Source of the DNA: Lentisphaerae bacterium GWF2_44_16
GTDB lineage: Bacteria > Verrucomicrobiota > Lentisphaeria > Victivallales > GWF2-45-14
Length of the DNA stretch: 38,539 nt
Direction of reading: 5' to 3'
NCBI GenBank assembly: GCA_001803225.1
Contig: MHBF01000106.1
Coordinates: 1 to 38,539, forward strand
The notes below the pieces were generated by a model. It made no database searches, had not been told where the DNA came from, and saw only the letters and a list, made by a program, of their open reading frames with translations. The position numbers were made by a program, and so were the translations under genes. Below, one piece after another: positions 8,233-16,226 of the stretch (its first letter is position 1; every line of letters starts with the position of its first letter).

Positions 8233-8912
8233 AAATACTTGTAGTAGCGGCACATCCGGATGACGAAGTGTTGGGGTGCGGCGGAACAATACGCAGGCTT
8301 GTAAAAGAAAAGCACGACGTGCGGATACTTATTTTAGGGGAAGGAATTACGTCCCGCTATGAAAAAAGGGAGAAAGCCGATATGGCCCTTGTAGGGAAAC
8401 TTGAGGAGAAAAGTAAAAAGGCCGCAGCCTGTCTTGGTGTTAAAAATATTTCTTTCTGCAAGCTTCCCGATAACCGCTTTGACACGATTCCGCTTCTGGA
8501 AATCATAAAACATATAGAAAAAGTTGTCGAAACATTTAAGCCGGAAATAGTTTACACCCAGCATGGAGGGGATTTAAACATAGACCATTGCATTACATTC
8601 AGAGCGGTGATGACGGCGCTGAGGCCATTGAAAGGTTCATGTGTAAAAGAGCTTTACGCTTATGAAGTGGCGTCATCCACTGAATGGGCTTTTCAGCAGT
8701 TTGATCCGTCTTTCAAGGCAAATATCTTTGTTGACGTCAGCGATACCATGAAGGATAAGATAAAAGCTATAAAAGTCTATGAATCCGAAACCAGAACTTT
8801 TCCTCATCCGCGTTCTCAGAAAGCCCTGGAAAGTATTGCCGCCAGATGGGGCAGCGTAGCGGGAATGGAAGCGGCGGAGGCTTTTCAGCTCATATTTAAG
8901 CTTGTCCGCTAA
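8229..8912 (+). CDS. PIG-L/LmbE family N-acetyl-sugar deacetylase
   Basis: This 227-residue zinc hydrolase of the PIG-L family removes N-acetyl groups from amino sugars. The family motif AAHPDDEVLGCGGT is at residues 7-20, with H9, D11, D12 and E13. The third probable zinc ligand H120 is in NIDHCITFRAV. The C-terminal YESETRTFPHPRS is also typical. It starts inside the stop of the formyltransferase gene (ATGA), so the two should be translated together. The pairing suggests that an acetamido group is removed and replaced by a formamido group on the nonulosonic acid or its precursor; that order is inference. Confidence 0.88.
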   Translation: MKILVVAAHPDDEVLGCGGTIRRLVKEKHDVRILILGEGITSRYEKREKADMALVGKLEEKSKKAAACLGVKNISFCKLPDNRFDTIPLLEIIKHIEKVVETFKPEIVYTQHGGDLNIDHCITFRAVMTALRPLKGSCVKELYAYEVASSTEWAFQQFDPSFKANIFVDVSDTMKDKIKAIKVYESETRTFPHPRSQKALESIAARWGSVAGMEAAEAFQLIFKLVR

Positions 8913-8923
8913 AAATTACTGAA

Positions 8924-10297
8924 ATGAAAAAACTTCTAAATACGATTTGTAAATATATTCTGAGATTCATTATAACGTGCCGTCTTCACTGGCCGCTGGC
9001 GTTTTTTTACTGTTCCCAAATTAAAAGAGTCATTCCCTCCAACGGAGCGCCGCGCGACCCGTCAAAGCCGACACTGCTTGCGATTACCAGTCATTACTTC
9101 CTAAAAGATCTTGAGATATTGGCAGACACCGGGGAAATCAATATTTTTAAACTTCTTCCAAAATGGCAGGGCATACTTTTAAGGCTTTACTGGACGGATA
9201 AAACCTGGGGAGGGTCTGAAAAAGATTTCCGCAAAACTAATAAGGCCTATTATCAGCCTCAAGACCAGAAAATGATTAAGATGCAGAAAAAACTCAGGAA
9301 GGCGATGGGAATATTCCTTGAAACTGTTTTCAGAATAATGAAAATAGACGCGGTGATAAGCGCGAATTTCACTTATCGCGCCGATTACGAGTACAGCATA
9401 GTTACCAGAAACATCGGCCTTCCGTATATTGTTTTTCACAAGGAGAACCTTGTTCTTTCAAAGGGCCTTGAAGAATACTGGAACATATACATGGAAGATA
9501 TAGGCAAATTCAGAGGCAGCATGATAATACTGCATAATGAAAAGATGAAGGAAATAATACTGAAAGCAAATTTTGCCGCTCCGGCACAGCTCGCCGTTCT
9601 GGGCTGTCTCAGAATGGACAGTTTTATAAATAAAGTCATGAAGCAGGATTTTTTTTCCGAAAAAGCAAAATTCAAGAGGGTTACACTTTTCAGTTTTCAG
9701 AAAAACGCGGGCCTGGAAATGATGTATAACGAATATTTCGCGGATAAGGGTTTTGTTAAACTATTTGAAAATTACCATGTAGTGTTTGCTCAGGCGGCAA
9801 TAGCGCATCCGGACATTGAATTTATTATAAAGCCGAAATATGGAAAGGAATGGTTTAAGGCCATAGAAAAAGAATTAAACAGGAGTAACATATTCCTGAA
9901 AGACGTTCCAAACCTGAAAATGACGGTGGACAAAACGGCACAGGAACTTATTTTCAGTTCTGATTTTGTCATTTCATTTCAATCGACAACAATACTTGAG
10001 GCGGCTTTCGCGGGGAAGCCTGTGATAATACCGGATTTTGATGAAGCTTTAAAGCCGGAATATCAGGATTATCTGGTGTTGAAAGAAAATTATAATCTTT
10101 TTGACAAAGCCGGGAGCTGTGAAGAATTAAGAAAACTTATAGAGGACAGAATACTGGATTCGAGCGTTTCAGAGGAATATATTGTAAAAATGAGGGATTT
10201 CTTTGATAAACATGTATCCTCGTTACATGCTAATTCGACTGAGCGTTATATAAAACAGGTGAATGAAGTAATAAAATCAAGTTTGAAGAAAACGTAA
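8924..10297 (+). CDS. Surface-carbohydrate transferase-like protein, first of a tandem pair
   Basis: This 457-residue protein is clearly paralogous to its neighbour at 10299. Shared features include RLYWTDKTWGG versus RVYWKDDAWKD, AVLGCLRMD, FSFQKNAG versus FSFHHITL, and the C-terminal block STTILEAAFAGKPVIIPDF. The last block resembles the donor-binding region of GT-B glycosyltransferases and CDP-glycerol glycerophosphotransferases. A GT-B-type transferase in surface glycan assembly is therefore likely, but I cannot name the family or the donor. The N-terminus (ILRFIITCRLHWPLAFFY) is hydrophobic and basic and could bind the membrane peripherally. It starts 11 bases after the PIG-L gene. Its place beside nonulosonate genes makes a nonulosonate transferase a reasonable guess only. 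Confidence 0.6.
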   Translation: MKKLLNTICKYILRFIITCRLHWPLAFFYCSQIKRVIPSNGAPRDPSKPTLLAITSHYFLKDLEILADTGEINIFKLLPKWQGILLRLYWTDKTWGGSEKDFRKTNKAYYQPQDQKMIKMQKKLRKAMGIFLETVFRIMKIDAVISANFTYRADYEYSIVTRNIGLPYIVFHKENLVLSKGLEEYWNIYMEDIGKFRGSMIILHNEKMKEIILKANFAAPAQLAVLGCLRMDSFINKVMKQDFFSEKAKFKRVTLFSFQKNAGLEMMYNEYFADKGFVKLFENYHVVFAQAAIAHPDIEFIIKPKYGKEWFKAIEKELNRSNIFLKDVPNLKMTVDKTAQELIFSSDFVISFQSTTILEAAFAGKPVIIPDFDEALKPEYQDYLVLKENYNLFDKAGSCEELRKLIEDRILDSSVSEEYIVKMRDFFDKHVSSLHANSTERYIKQVNEVIKSSLKKT

Positions 10298-10298
10298 A

Positions 10299-11645
10299 AT
10301 GAGAAGAATAGTCTATAAAATTGTAAAGTACATATTCAGAGCGATATATCTGCTGAAGCTTTATTGGCCTCTGGTATATGCATACTCGAAATTGTTTGAA
10401 AAAGTTGAACCTGGCAACGGCATTAAAACAGACACTTCAAAACCCGGGATACTCGGCATTAAATCGCAATATTTCATGAACGATCTGGAAATACTCGCCA
10501 ATACTGGAGAATTTAACGTCTATAAGATAAAAAATAAATGGCAGGATATACTTCTGAGGGTTTACTGGAAAGACGACGCGTGGAAAGACGGAGAGGAAAG
10601 TTATTTTCAGCCGGCTGATCCTGAAGTCATTGAATATCAGAAGAAATTGAGAAAATTTTTAAAGGATGTTCTCTCGTGTCTTTATGGAATAATGAAGATA
10701 GACGCGGTGATATGCGCAAACGTTACATACAAAGACTGTTACGACTGGGGCATAGCCACAAAAGAAACAGGAGTTCCTTATATAGTTCTTCAGAGAGAAA
10801 ATCTTTTTGCTTGTTCCGGCCTTGTGAGGCTCTGGTATATCAAAGTGGGGAGGCTCGGTAAGTTTCATGGCAGCAAAGTGGTCCTTCACAACAGCATGGT
10901 AAAGGATATTTATCTGAAGTCCGGTTACGCGACAGAAGACCAGATAGCAGTACTGGGTTGTCTTAGAATGGATAATTATATTAAAAAAATAAAGGCGGCA
11001 ACTCCATTGAAAGGGCGGAAGTTCAAAAGAGCGGCACTTTTCAGTTTCCATCATATTACTCTTCTGGAAACTATTTATGACGAGTATTTCAATCCCGAGA
11101 TAGGATATGTCAAGTTTTTTGAAGATACACATGTCACATTTGCACGGACTGCCATAGCTAATCCGGATGTGGAATTTGTCATAAAACCACGCTACTCTAT
11201 AGTATATTATGAACAGATAGAAAAAGCTCTGTGCAGAAACAATCTGAAATTGAAAGAAATACCAAACCTGAAGCTTAACGCTGATATAAATCCGCATGAC
11301 CTGATATTAAACTCCGATGTAGTCTGCGGCTTCGGCTCCACGGTAATACTTGAGGCGGCAATAGCTGAAAAACCTGTAATAATACCATATTTCCATGAAG
11401 CTTTGAAGGAGGAATATCAGGAGTTCATACTCTTCAAGGAATACTTCAATCTTTTTAATGTTGCCCGAAGCCCCGGAGATTTGCAGGCCCTTATCGAAAA
11501 AAATCTTGAAAATCCACAGGTTTCAAAGGAATATATTGAGAAAATGACTGGATTATTTGAACAGTATGTATCATCTTTTGATGCCAATGCGACGGAAAGA
11601 TATACGAAATTCATAAAAAGCGTAATAGAAGAAAGCAAAAAATAA
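10299..11645 (+). CDS. Surface-carbohydrate transferase-like protein, second of a tandem pair
   Basis: This 448-residue protein starts one base after the stop of its paralog at 8924 and aligns with it end to end, so the pair looks like a gene duplication kept in place. The C-terminal block (GSTVILEAAIAEKPVIIPYF) again looks like a GT-B donor-binding region. The SQYFMNDLEILANTGEFNVY stretch near the N-terminus matches SHYFLKDLEILADTGEINIF in the first copy. The two copies differ in many other positions, which fits different acceptors or linkages rather than redundancy. The function is inferred from fold and context only. Confidence 0.6.
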   Translation: MRRIVYKIVKYIFRAIYLLKLYWPLVYAYSKLFEKVEPGNGIKTDTSKPGILGIKSQYFMNDLEILANTGEFNVYKIKNKWQDILLRVYWKDDAWKDGEESYFQPADPEVIEYQKKLRKFLKDVLSCLYGIMKIDAVICANVTYKDCYDWGIATKETGVPYIVLQRENLFACSGLVRLWYIKVGRLGKFHGSKVVLHNSMVKDIYLKSGYATEDQIAVLGCLRMDNYIKKIKAATPLKGRKFKRAALFSFHHITLLETIYDEYFNPEIGYVKFFEDTHVTFARTAIANPDVEFVIKPRYSIVYYEQIEKALCRNNLKLKEIPNLKLNADINPHDLILNSDVVCGFGSTVILEAAIAEKPVIIPYFHEALKEEYQEFILFKEYFNLFNVARSPGDLQALIEKNLENPQVSKEYIEKMTGLFEQYVSSFDANATERYTKFIKSVIEESKK

Positions 11646-11647
11646 TT

Positions 11648-12601
11648 ATGTCTGAAGGAAAAAGAAAATATTCTGATAATGATCTGAAGGAAGAAGCCAA
11701 GGCCTTTGACAGACATGTAAGCGCTAGAATAGAAAACGGCTTTATTCCGGATTTGCGTAATTTGCGTAAAGTCGAATGGTTTTACAATAATGCCTGGCGT
11801 GAACCGGAATTTGCTCAAATTCACTGGTTTCCAGTGCTTGAAAAAATAATTAAGCGAGCCGCTGAAAACGGTGGAAATGTCCTGGAAGTTGGTTGCGGGC
11901 ATGGAATGCTTTCTTTGGAACTTGCCCGCAATAATCTGAAAGTGACGGGTATAGACCTTTCCTCCAAAAGCATCGAAACGGCAAGAGAATACGGCGAAAA
12001 AAACAATGATGGTGACAGTTTTGGCAGCCTTGAATACGTCTGTGATGATTTTATGGTAAGGGATTTCCCTCAAAATTCCTTTGACAGCATTATATTTTTC
12101 CGTTCGTTGCACCATTTTCCCGACATAGAGAGCGTGATGAAAAAAATCGAAGCACTTCTTAAACCAAAAGGGCTTCTTATGCTCTGCGAACCTATCCGCA
12201 GTAAATTTTCCTCCAAATCCGCTGAAATGACGTTGCTTTTGAGAAAAATCCTTCCGACATGGCGGGATTACGAGTCCAAGCTTGATTGTGAGTGGACAGA
12301 CGCTCTCTGGGATAGAAAAGTCGAGGAGATCAGGAAAGAATATGCCTATGAAGATCATCACCATCAATCCGTAATGGACAACAGCATAGACTGTGACAAG
12401 CATATTCTTCATGAAGTCGATAAATATTTCAAAGTGGATTATCTGCATTATCATGACGCTTTCATAGACAAAATAATAGGAGGCCTGAGAGGCGAACACA
12501 GGTTCAAATTGGCGAAGTTCCTGAAATTCATAGACAATTACATGGTTTCCCATGAAATACTTCCGCCTACTTCAGTAACGCTTTTCGCAATTAAAAAATA
12601 A
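11648..12601 (+). CDS. Class I SAM-dependent methyltransferase
   Basis: This 317-residue protein has a Rossmann-type methyltransferase core. Motif I is VLEVGCGHGMLSLELA (from residue 78), the acidic ribose-binding residue is D103 in VTGIDLSSKS, and the later motifs are SFDSIIFFRSLHHFPD and LKPKGLLMLCEP. The C-terminal 110 residues have no motif I recognise and may bind the acceptor. It begins 2 bases after the upstream transferase-like gene, so it belongs to the same transcription unit. A sugar O- or N-methyltransferase is likely from context; the substrate is not readable. Confidence 0.82.
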   Translation: MSEGKRKYSDNDLKEEAKAFDRHVSARIENGFIPDLRNLRKVEWFYNNAWREPEFAQIHWFPVLEKIIKRAAENGGNVLEVGCGHGMLSLELARNNLKVTGIDLSSKSIETAREYGEKNNDGDSFGSLEYVCDDFMVRDFPQNSFDSIIFFRSLHHFPDIESVMKKIEALLKPKGLLMLCEPIRSKFSSKSAEMTLLLRKILPTWRDYESKLDCEWTDALWDRKVEEIRKEYAYEDHHHQSVMDNSIDCDKHILHEVDKYFKVDYLHYHDAFIDKIIGGLRGEHRFKLAKFLKFIDNYMVSHEILPPTSVTLFAIKK

Positions 12602-12616
12602 ACTGGAAACTTATTT

Positions 12617-14035
12617 ATGAAAAATCTTCCGATAAATTGGACAGGCAGAGTGCTTTCAGCTCCGATAATGATAAATTTTGAGCTTACATCAGGCTGCAAT
12701 GTCAGATGCAGGCACTGTTATAATTTCTGGCGTGAAAATGCCTCAAGCACACATGACAGAGTAACAGAAGAAAAAATGGACGCTCTGATAGATATGATGA
12801 TAAAAGATGGCGTCTTCCATATCGTCCTGACTGGAGGAGAACCTTTTCTTAATTACAAAGTATTGCTTCACGGCCTTAGAAAATGTACTGAAAACAATAT
12901 TTCCACCAGCATGAATTCAAATCTGATGCTCGCGACTGATGAAAGAATGAAGCAGTTGAAAGAAGCCGGGCTGAACCATGTTCTGACAAGCCTCAATTCC
13001 TACGATCCGGCGGTGAATGACTACATGGTCAATAAAACCGGAGCGTTTGAAGAAATAATCAGAGGCATAAAAACGACAATAGCCAACGGAATAAGAGTAA
13101 GCGTCAATATGATTATTTCAGAGCCTAACAAGACACATCTTTATAATACCGCCAAACTTTGCGCTGAGTTGGGCGCGGTAAATATTTTTGCTACCCGGCT
13201 TGTACCGTCCGTAAATGTGGACAACCCCGAAGTTACGGATTTCTACCTTGAAAAAGAAGACGCCATGAGGGCTGTTAATGACTTGGCAAAAGCTAAAAAA
13301 GATTTTGGTATAGGCATAGGCTCTCTCATCAGCTACCCTCTCTGCATGCTTGGGGACCTGGAACAGTTCAGAGACCTTGTCGGAAGAGGCTGTCCCGCGC
13401 AAAGGGGAAACAGGATGGTAGTAAACGCGAATGGCGAAACGCATTCCTGTACGCATGAAATGAAAAGTTACGGGAATGTCTTTGAAATAGGGATAAAAGG
13501 AGCATTCAAAAAAATGCGTGAATGGCATGACGGTTCATACCTTTATGAAGCATGCAGAGACTGTGATTACATAAATGTCTGCCGTTCGGGATGCCGTTCC
13601 GCGGCTTATTCATACTACAAAAAAATGGATGAAAAAGACCCGCTTTTCCTCGGAAAAGACGCCGTTAAGAAACGTTATAAGATAGAAATACCTGAAGAAA
13701 TAGGAAAAGCCGTCATGGAAGGGCATGAATTCATTGTTCCTGAAACTGTGAGATTCAGAAAAGAAGACGGTTTTTATGTTCTGAACGTAAGATGGGCAAA
13801 TGCCTTTACGGTATCGGAAGAACTCGGTTCGTTTCTGATAAAGATGCGGGATTCAAAAGGTGCGGTCAGCATAAAAAACATGCCCGGGGAAAAAGCCGGA
13901 GACTGGCTTATAGCCTTGATATACAAGGATGCCCTCGAACCGAAAGAAAAGGCGTTGAAGGAAAAACTCGGGAAAAATTCGAAGTCCGGCTGCGGGCTTG
14001 ATCCGTCAGATATCATACAGCTTCAGCATATTTAA
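12617..14035 (+). CDS. Radical SAM/SPASM protein with PqqD-like C-terminal region
   Basis: This is a 472-residue radical SAM enzyme. The 4Fe-4S motif is C27-NVR-C31-RH-C34, followed by LTGGEPFLNY at 71-80. A SPASM domain with further cluster cysteines follows the barrel: GCPAQRGNRMVVN, HSCTHEMKSYGN, and CRDCDYINVCRSGCRSAA. About residues 365-455 (FYVLNVRWANAFTVSEELGS onward) look like a PqqD-type domain, the fold that binds peptide substrates in RiPP maturases. No precursor peptide gene is visible nearby, and the flanks are glycan genes. The enzyme could act on a sugar or on a peptide carrier. It lies 15 bases after the methyltransferase gene. Confidence 0.85.
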   Translation: MKNLPINWTGRVLSAPIMINFELTSGCNVRCRHCYNFWRENASSTHDRVTEEKMDALIDMMIKDGVFHIVLTGGEPFLNYKVLLHGLRKCTENNISTSMNSNLMLATDERMKQLKEAGLNHVLTSLNSYDPAVNDYMVNKTGAFEEIIRGIKTTIANGIRVSVNMIISEPNKTHLYNTAKLCAELGAVNIFATRLVPSVNVDNPEVTDFYLEKEDAMRAVNDLAKAKKDFGIGIGSLISYPLCMLGDLEQFRDLVGRGCPAQRGNRMVVNANGETHSCTHEMKSYGNVFEIGIKGAFKKMREWHDGSYLYEACRDCDYINVCRSGCRSAAYSYYKKMDEKDPLFLGKDAVKKRYKIEIPEEIGKAVMEGHEFIVPETVRFRKEDGFYVLNVRWANAFTVSEELGSFLIKMRDSKGAVSIKNMPGEKAGDWLIALIYKDALEPKEKALKEKLGKNSKSGCGLDPSDIIQLQHI

Positions 14036-14097
14036 AAAAGTACAATCTGTACAGGTCAGATAAAATGTTTAAAATCTATCTCGCGGATTAGGGTGTT

Positions 14098-15186
14098 ATG
14101 ATTAAAATAAATGTCCTCACAAATAACGGTTGTCCCAATTCAAAGGCTTTCAATTGTCCTCTGCTGGTTTCAAAAAAGATATTCGCGGAAAAAGGCTTCA
14201 AGCTCAACTTTAATTTCAAGCGAGATACCGAAGTCCTGAACGCGGACTGTATTTTTATAAATTCAAACGTTTTCCGCCCTTACTGGAAGGACAGCAAAAA
14301 AGAAATTTTCAGCTTTCTAGAAAGCGCGCGTTCCCTGAAAGTCAAAACCGTATGGTTTGACACCACCGACAGTACATGGTGTACACAGTTCGAAGTACTT
14401 CCTTTTGTTGACAAGTTTCTGAAAAGCCAGATTTTCGCTGATAAAAACAAATATCTTGAACGTTTCAGGACTGGAAGAATTTTTACAGATACTTTCGACA
14501 GCCTTTACAACGCCGGGGAGGAAAGTTCCGGCTACAGTCTTCCTGAAAAGGAATTTCTTTCCAAAATTGATATTTCATGGAACACCTGTTTTGAAAACTA
14601 TACCGCCTCGCGTTTTGGAATATTTTCAAAGATAAAACAATTTTTAAGACCGCTGGCGCCTTCCTTGACAACAGGAGGAAAGTTCAATATAGATTTTATT
14701 CCTCCCGAAAAATACAGGAATATGAAAATAAGCTGTCGTACAGGACTCTCCCATAGCAGGCCATCGGTAGTGGCACACCGCAGGGCGATCGGGGAAATAA
14801 TGAAGGAAATGGGCGTGGAATACGGAAAGATTTCCCTGCCGGAGTATTTTCATGAATTGGAAAATTCCCAATCTGCCATAGGGCCTTTCGGAGTGGGCGA
14901 AATAACCCTCCGCGATTATGAGATAATAATCTGCGGGGCCGCGCTGCTTAAACCTGATATGGAACATTTGCGGACGTGGCCGGAGCTTTTTGCTCCCGGC
15001 AGAACATATATACCCTTCAGATGGGACCTTTCCGACTTGAAGGACAAAATCAAATCTCTCGAAAATGCGGATCTTTGCAGAGAAACAGCAAAGAACGCAC
15101 AGAATATATACAAAGACGCCGTTTCGGGAAGCGGAATGGAAAAATTCTGCGAGAGGCTTCTTAAAATTACGGAGTTGAAGTCATGA
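14098..15186 (+). CDS. Unrecognised protein between two radical SAM genes, glycosyltransferase-like tail
   Basis: I do not recognise this 362-residue family with certainty. The N-terminal half contains ADCIFINSNVFRPYWKD and TVWFDTTDSTW. The C-terminal third (GEITLRDYEIIICGAALLKP and later APGRTYIPFRWDLSDL) resembles the end of GT-B glycosyltransferases that carry a C-terminal Glyco_trans_1_2-type region. No signal peptide or membrane segment is visible. It is preceded by a 62-base gap, the largest in this part of the cluster, and by AGGG near the start codon. It overlaps the next radical SAM gene by 4 bases (ATGA), so the two products are probably functionally linked. Confidence 0.5.
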   Translation: MIKINVLTNNGCPNSKAFNCPLLVSKKIFAEKGFKLNFNFKRDTEVLNADCIFINSNVFRPYWKDSKKEIFSFLESARSLKVKTVWFDTTDSTWCTQFEVLPFVDKFLKSQIFADKNKYLERFRTGRIFTDTFDSLYNAGEESSGYSLPEKEFLSKIDISWNTCFENYTASRFGIFSKIKQFLRPLAPSLTTGGKFNIDFIPPEKYRNMKISCRTGLSHSRPSVVAHRRAIGEIMKEMGVEYGKISLPEYFHELENSQSAIGPFGVGEITLRDYEIIICGAALLKPDMEHLRTWPELFAPGRTYIPFRWDLSDLKDKIKSLENADLCRETAKNAQNIYKDAVSGSGMEKFCERLLKITELKS

Positions 15187-16226
15187 TATTTTCAAAACAA
15201 CTGGATAAATTTCTTTCCCTTTCCGCCGGAATTGCTTTTCCTCTATTCAGAAAAGCTCTGGATAAAAAATTTGAAAGCGATTTCAAATCCTTCGGGGTTG
15301 AAAGTACAAACGTGTGCAACGCCAAATGTTCTTTCTGCGCGTACAGGCTTGGTTATGACGGCAGAGAAAAAGGTTTTGTAAATGAAGACGTTTTAAGGCA
15401 TTCCCTGAAGCTTTTTAAAAAACATGGAGGTTCCAATTTCTCTTTCATTTCGGTACTGGGCGACCCCCTTACGGACAAAGACCTGATAAGCAAGATTAAG
15501 ATAATAGCCGCAGAGCCGCAGATAAAGGAAATAAATATCTACAGCAACATGATAGGGCTTGACAGATATGACATTGATGAATTTGTCACAAGCGGCGTTA
15601 CCATAATCAGCGTCTCAACTTGTCTGGGCGGCAGGGAAATGTATAAGAAACTCTTCGGAGTGGACGAATATGAAAGGGCCATGAAAAATATTCTTACCCT
15701 CTTGGAAGCCAATAGAAAACATGGCAATCCCCTTAAAATAACCCTGCTTATAAGAATGTATTACCCGGTGGAAAAAAACTACGACAGGGAAATACTTGAG
15801 AAAATCAGGGAATACCTGCCGAAAAATAATATTGATGTGCTTCCATACGACATGTGGGATGATTACAACGGTAAAATCAAACTCCCGGACATTCCTGAAG
15901 GCGGTAAATTCAAGCATAATCTCCGGGATAAAAAAAGCCCCTGTTACGCACTTTACAGAAAAGTGCAGGTGCTTTACAACGGGGACATAGCGGTATGCAG
16001 TTGCAGAGTTTCCCCCGAACTGGTAACGGACAATATTTTCAAATATGAAGACCTCTTTGACTACTGGCATGGAAAATCCCTGGCAAAAATCAGAAATGAA
16101 TGGAAAAAAGGCAATATTCCAAAAATATGCAGGGGATGTAACCATTATCAGACATTCGACGATATGGAAAAACTCGCTCTCAAAGAAATGTTCCGGGCTA
16201 AAATCAAAAAACTCTTTCCCAGATGA
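15183..16226 (+). CDS. Radical SAM protein with SPASM-like C-terminus
   Basis: This is a 347-residue radical SAM enzyme. The 4Fe-4S motif is C45-NAK-C49-SF-C52, within ESTNVCNAKCSFCAY. The C-terminal region has SPASM-like cysteines: CYALYRKVQVLYNGDIAVCS followed by CRVSPE and, near the end, CRGCNHYQ. It lacks the PqqD-like tail of the other radical SAM protein in the cluster. It overlaps both neighbours by 4 bases (ATGA at each end), so it is translationally coupled to the unrecognised protein upstream and the GT4 downstream. The substrate is unknown; context suggests a sugar or lipid-linked sugar. Confidence 0.83.
   Translation: MIFSKQLDKFLSLSAGIAFPLFRKALDKKFESDFKSFGVESTNVCNAKCSFCAYRLGYDGREKGFVNEDVLRHSLKLFKKHGGSNFSFISVLGDPLTDKDLISKIKIIAAEPQIKEINIYSNMIGLDRYDIDEFVTSGVTIISVSTCLGGREMYKKLFGVDEYERAMKNILTLLEANRKHGNPLKITLLIRMYYPVEKNYDREILEKIREYLPKNNIDVLPYDMWDDYNGKIKLPDIPEGGKFKHNLRDKKSPCYALYRKVQVLYNGDIAVCSCRVSPELVTDNIFKYEDLFDYWHGKSLAKIRNEWKKGNIPKICRGCNHYQTFDDMEKLALKEMFRAKIKKLFPR

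Noticed and set aside
14036..14097. Promoter in the 62-base gap before the unrecognised protein
   Set aside because: A TAAAAT-like box is present but no -35 hexamer is found at a suitable distance; evidence is too weak to list.
12617..16226. RiPP biosynthetic gene cluster
   Set aside because: The SPASM and PqqD-like features fit, but no precursor peptide, protease/transporter pair or leader-like sequence is visible nearby, and all neighbours are glycan genes. It is kept only as an open question in the findings.
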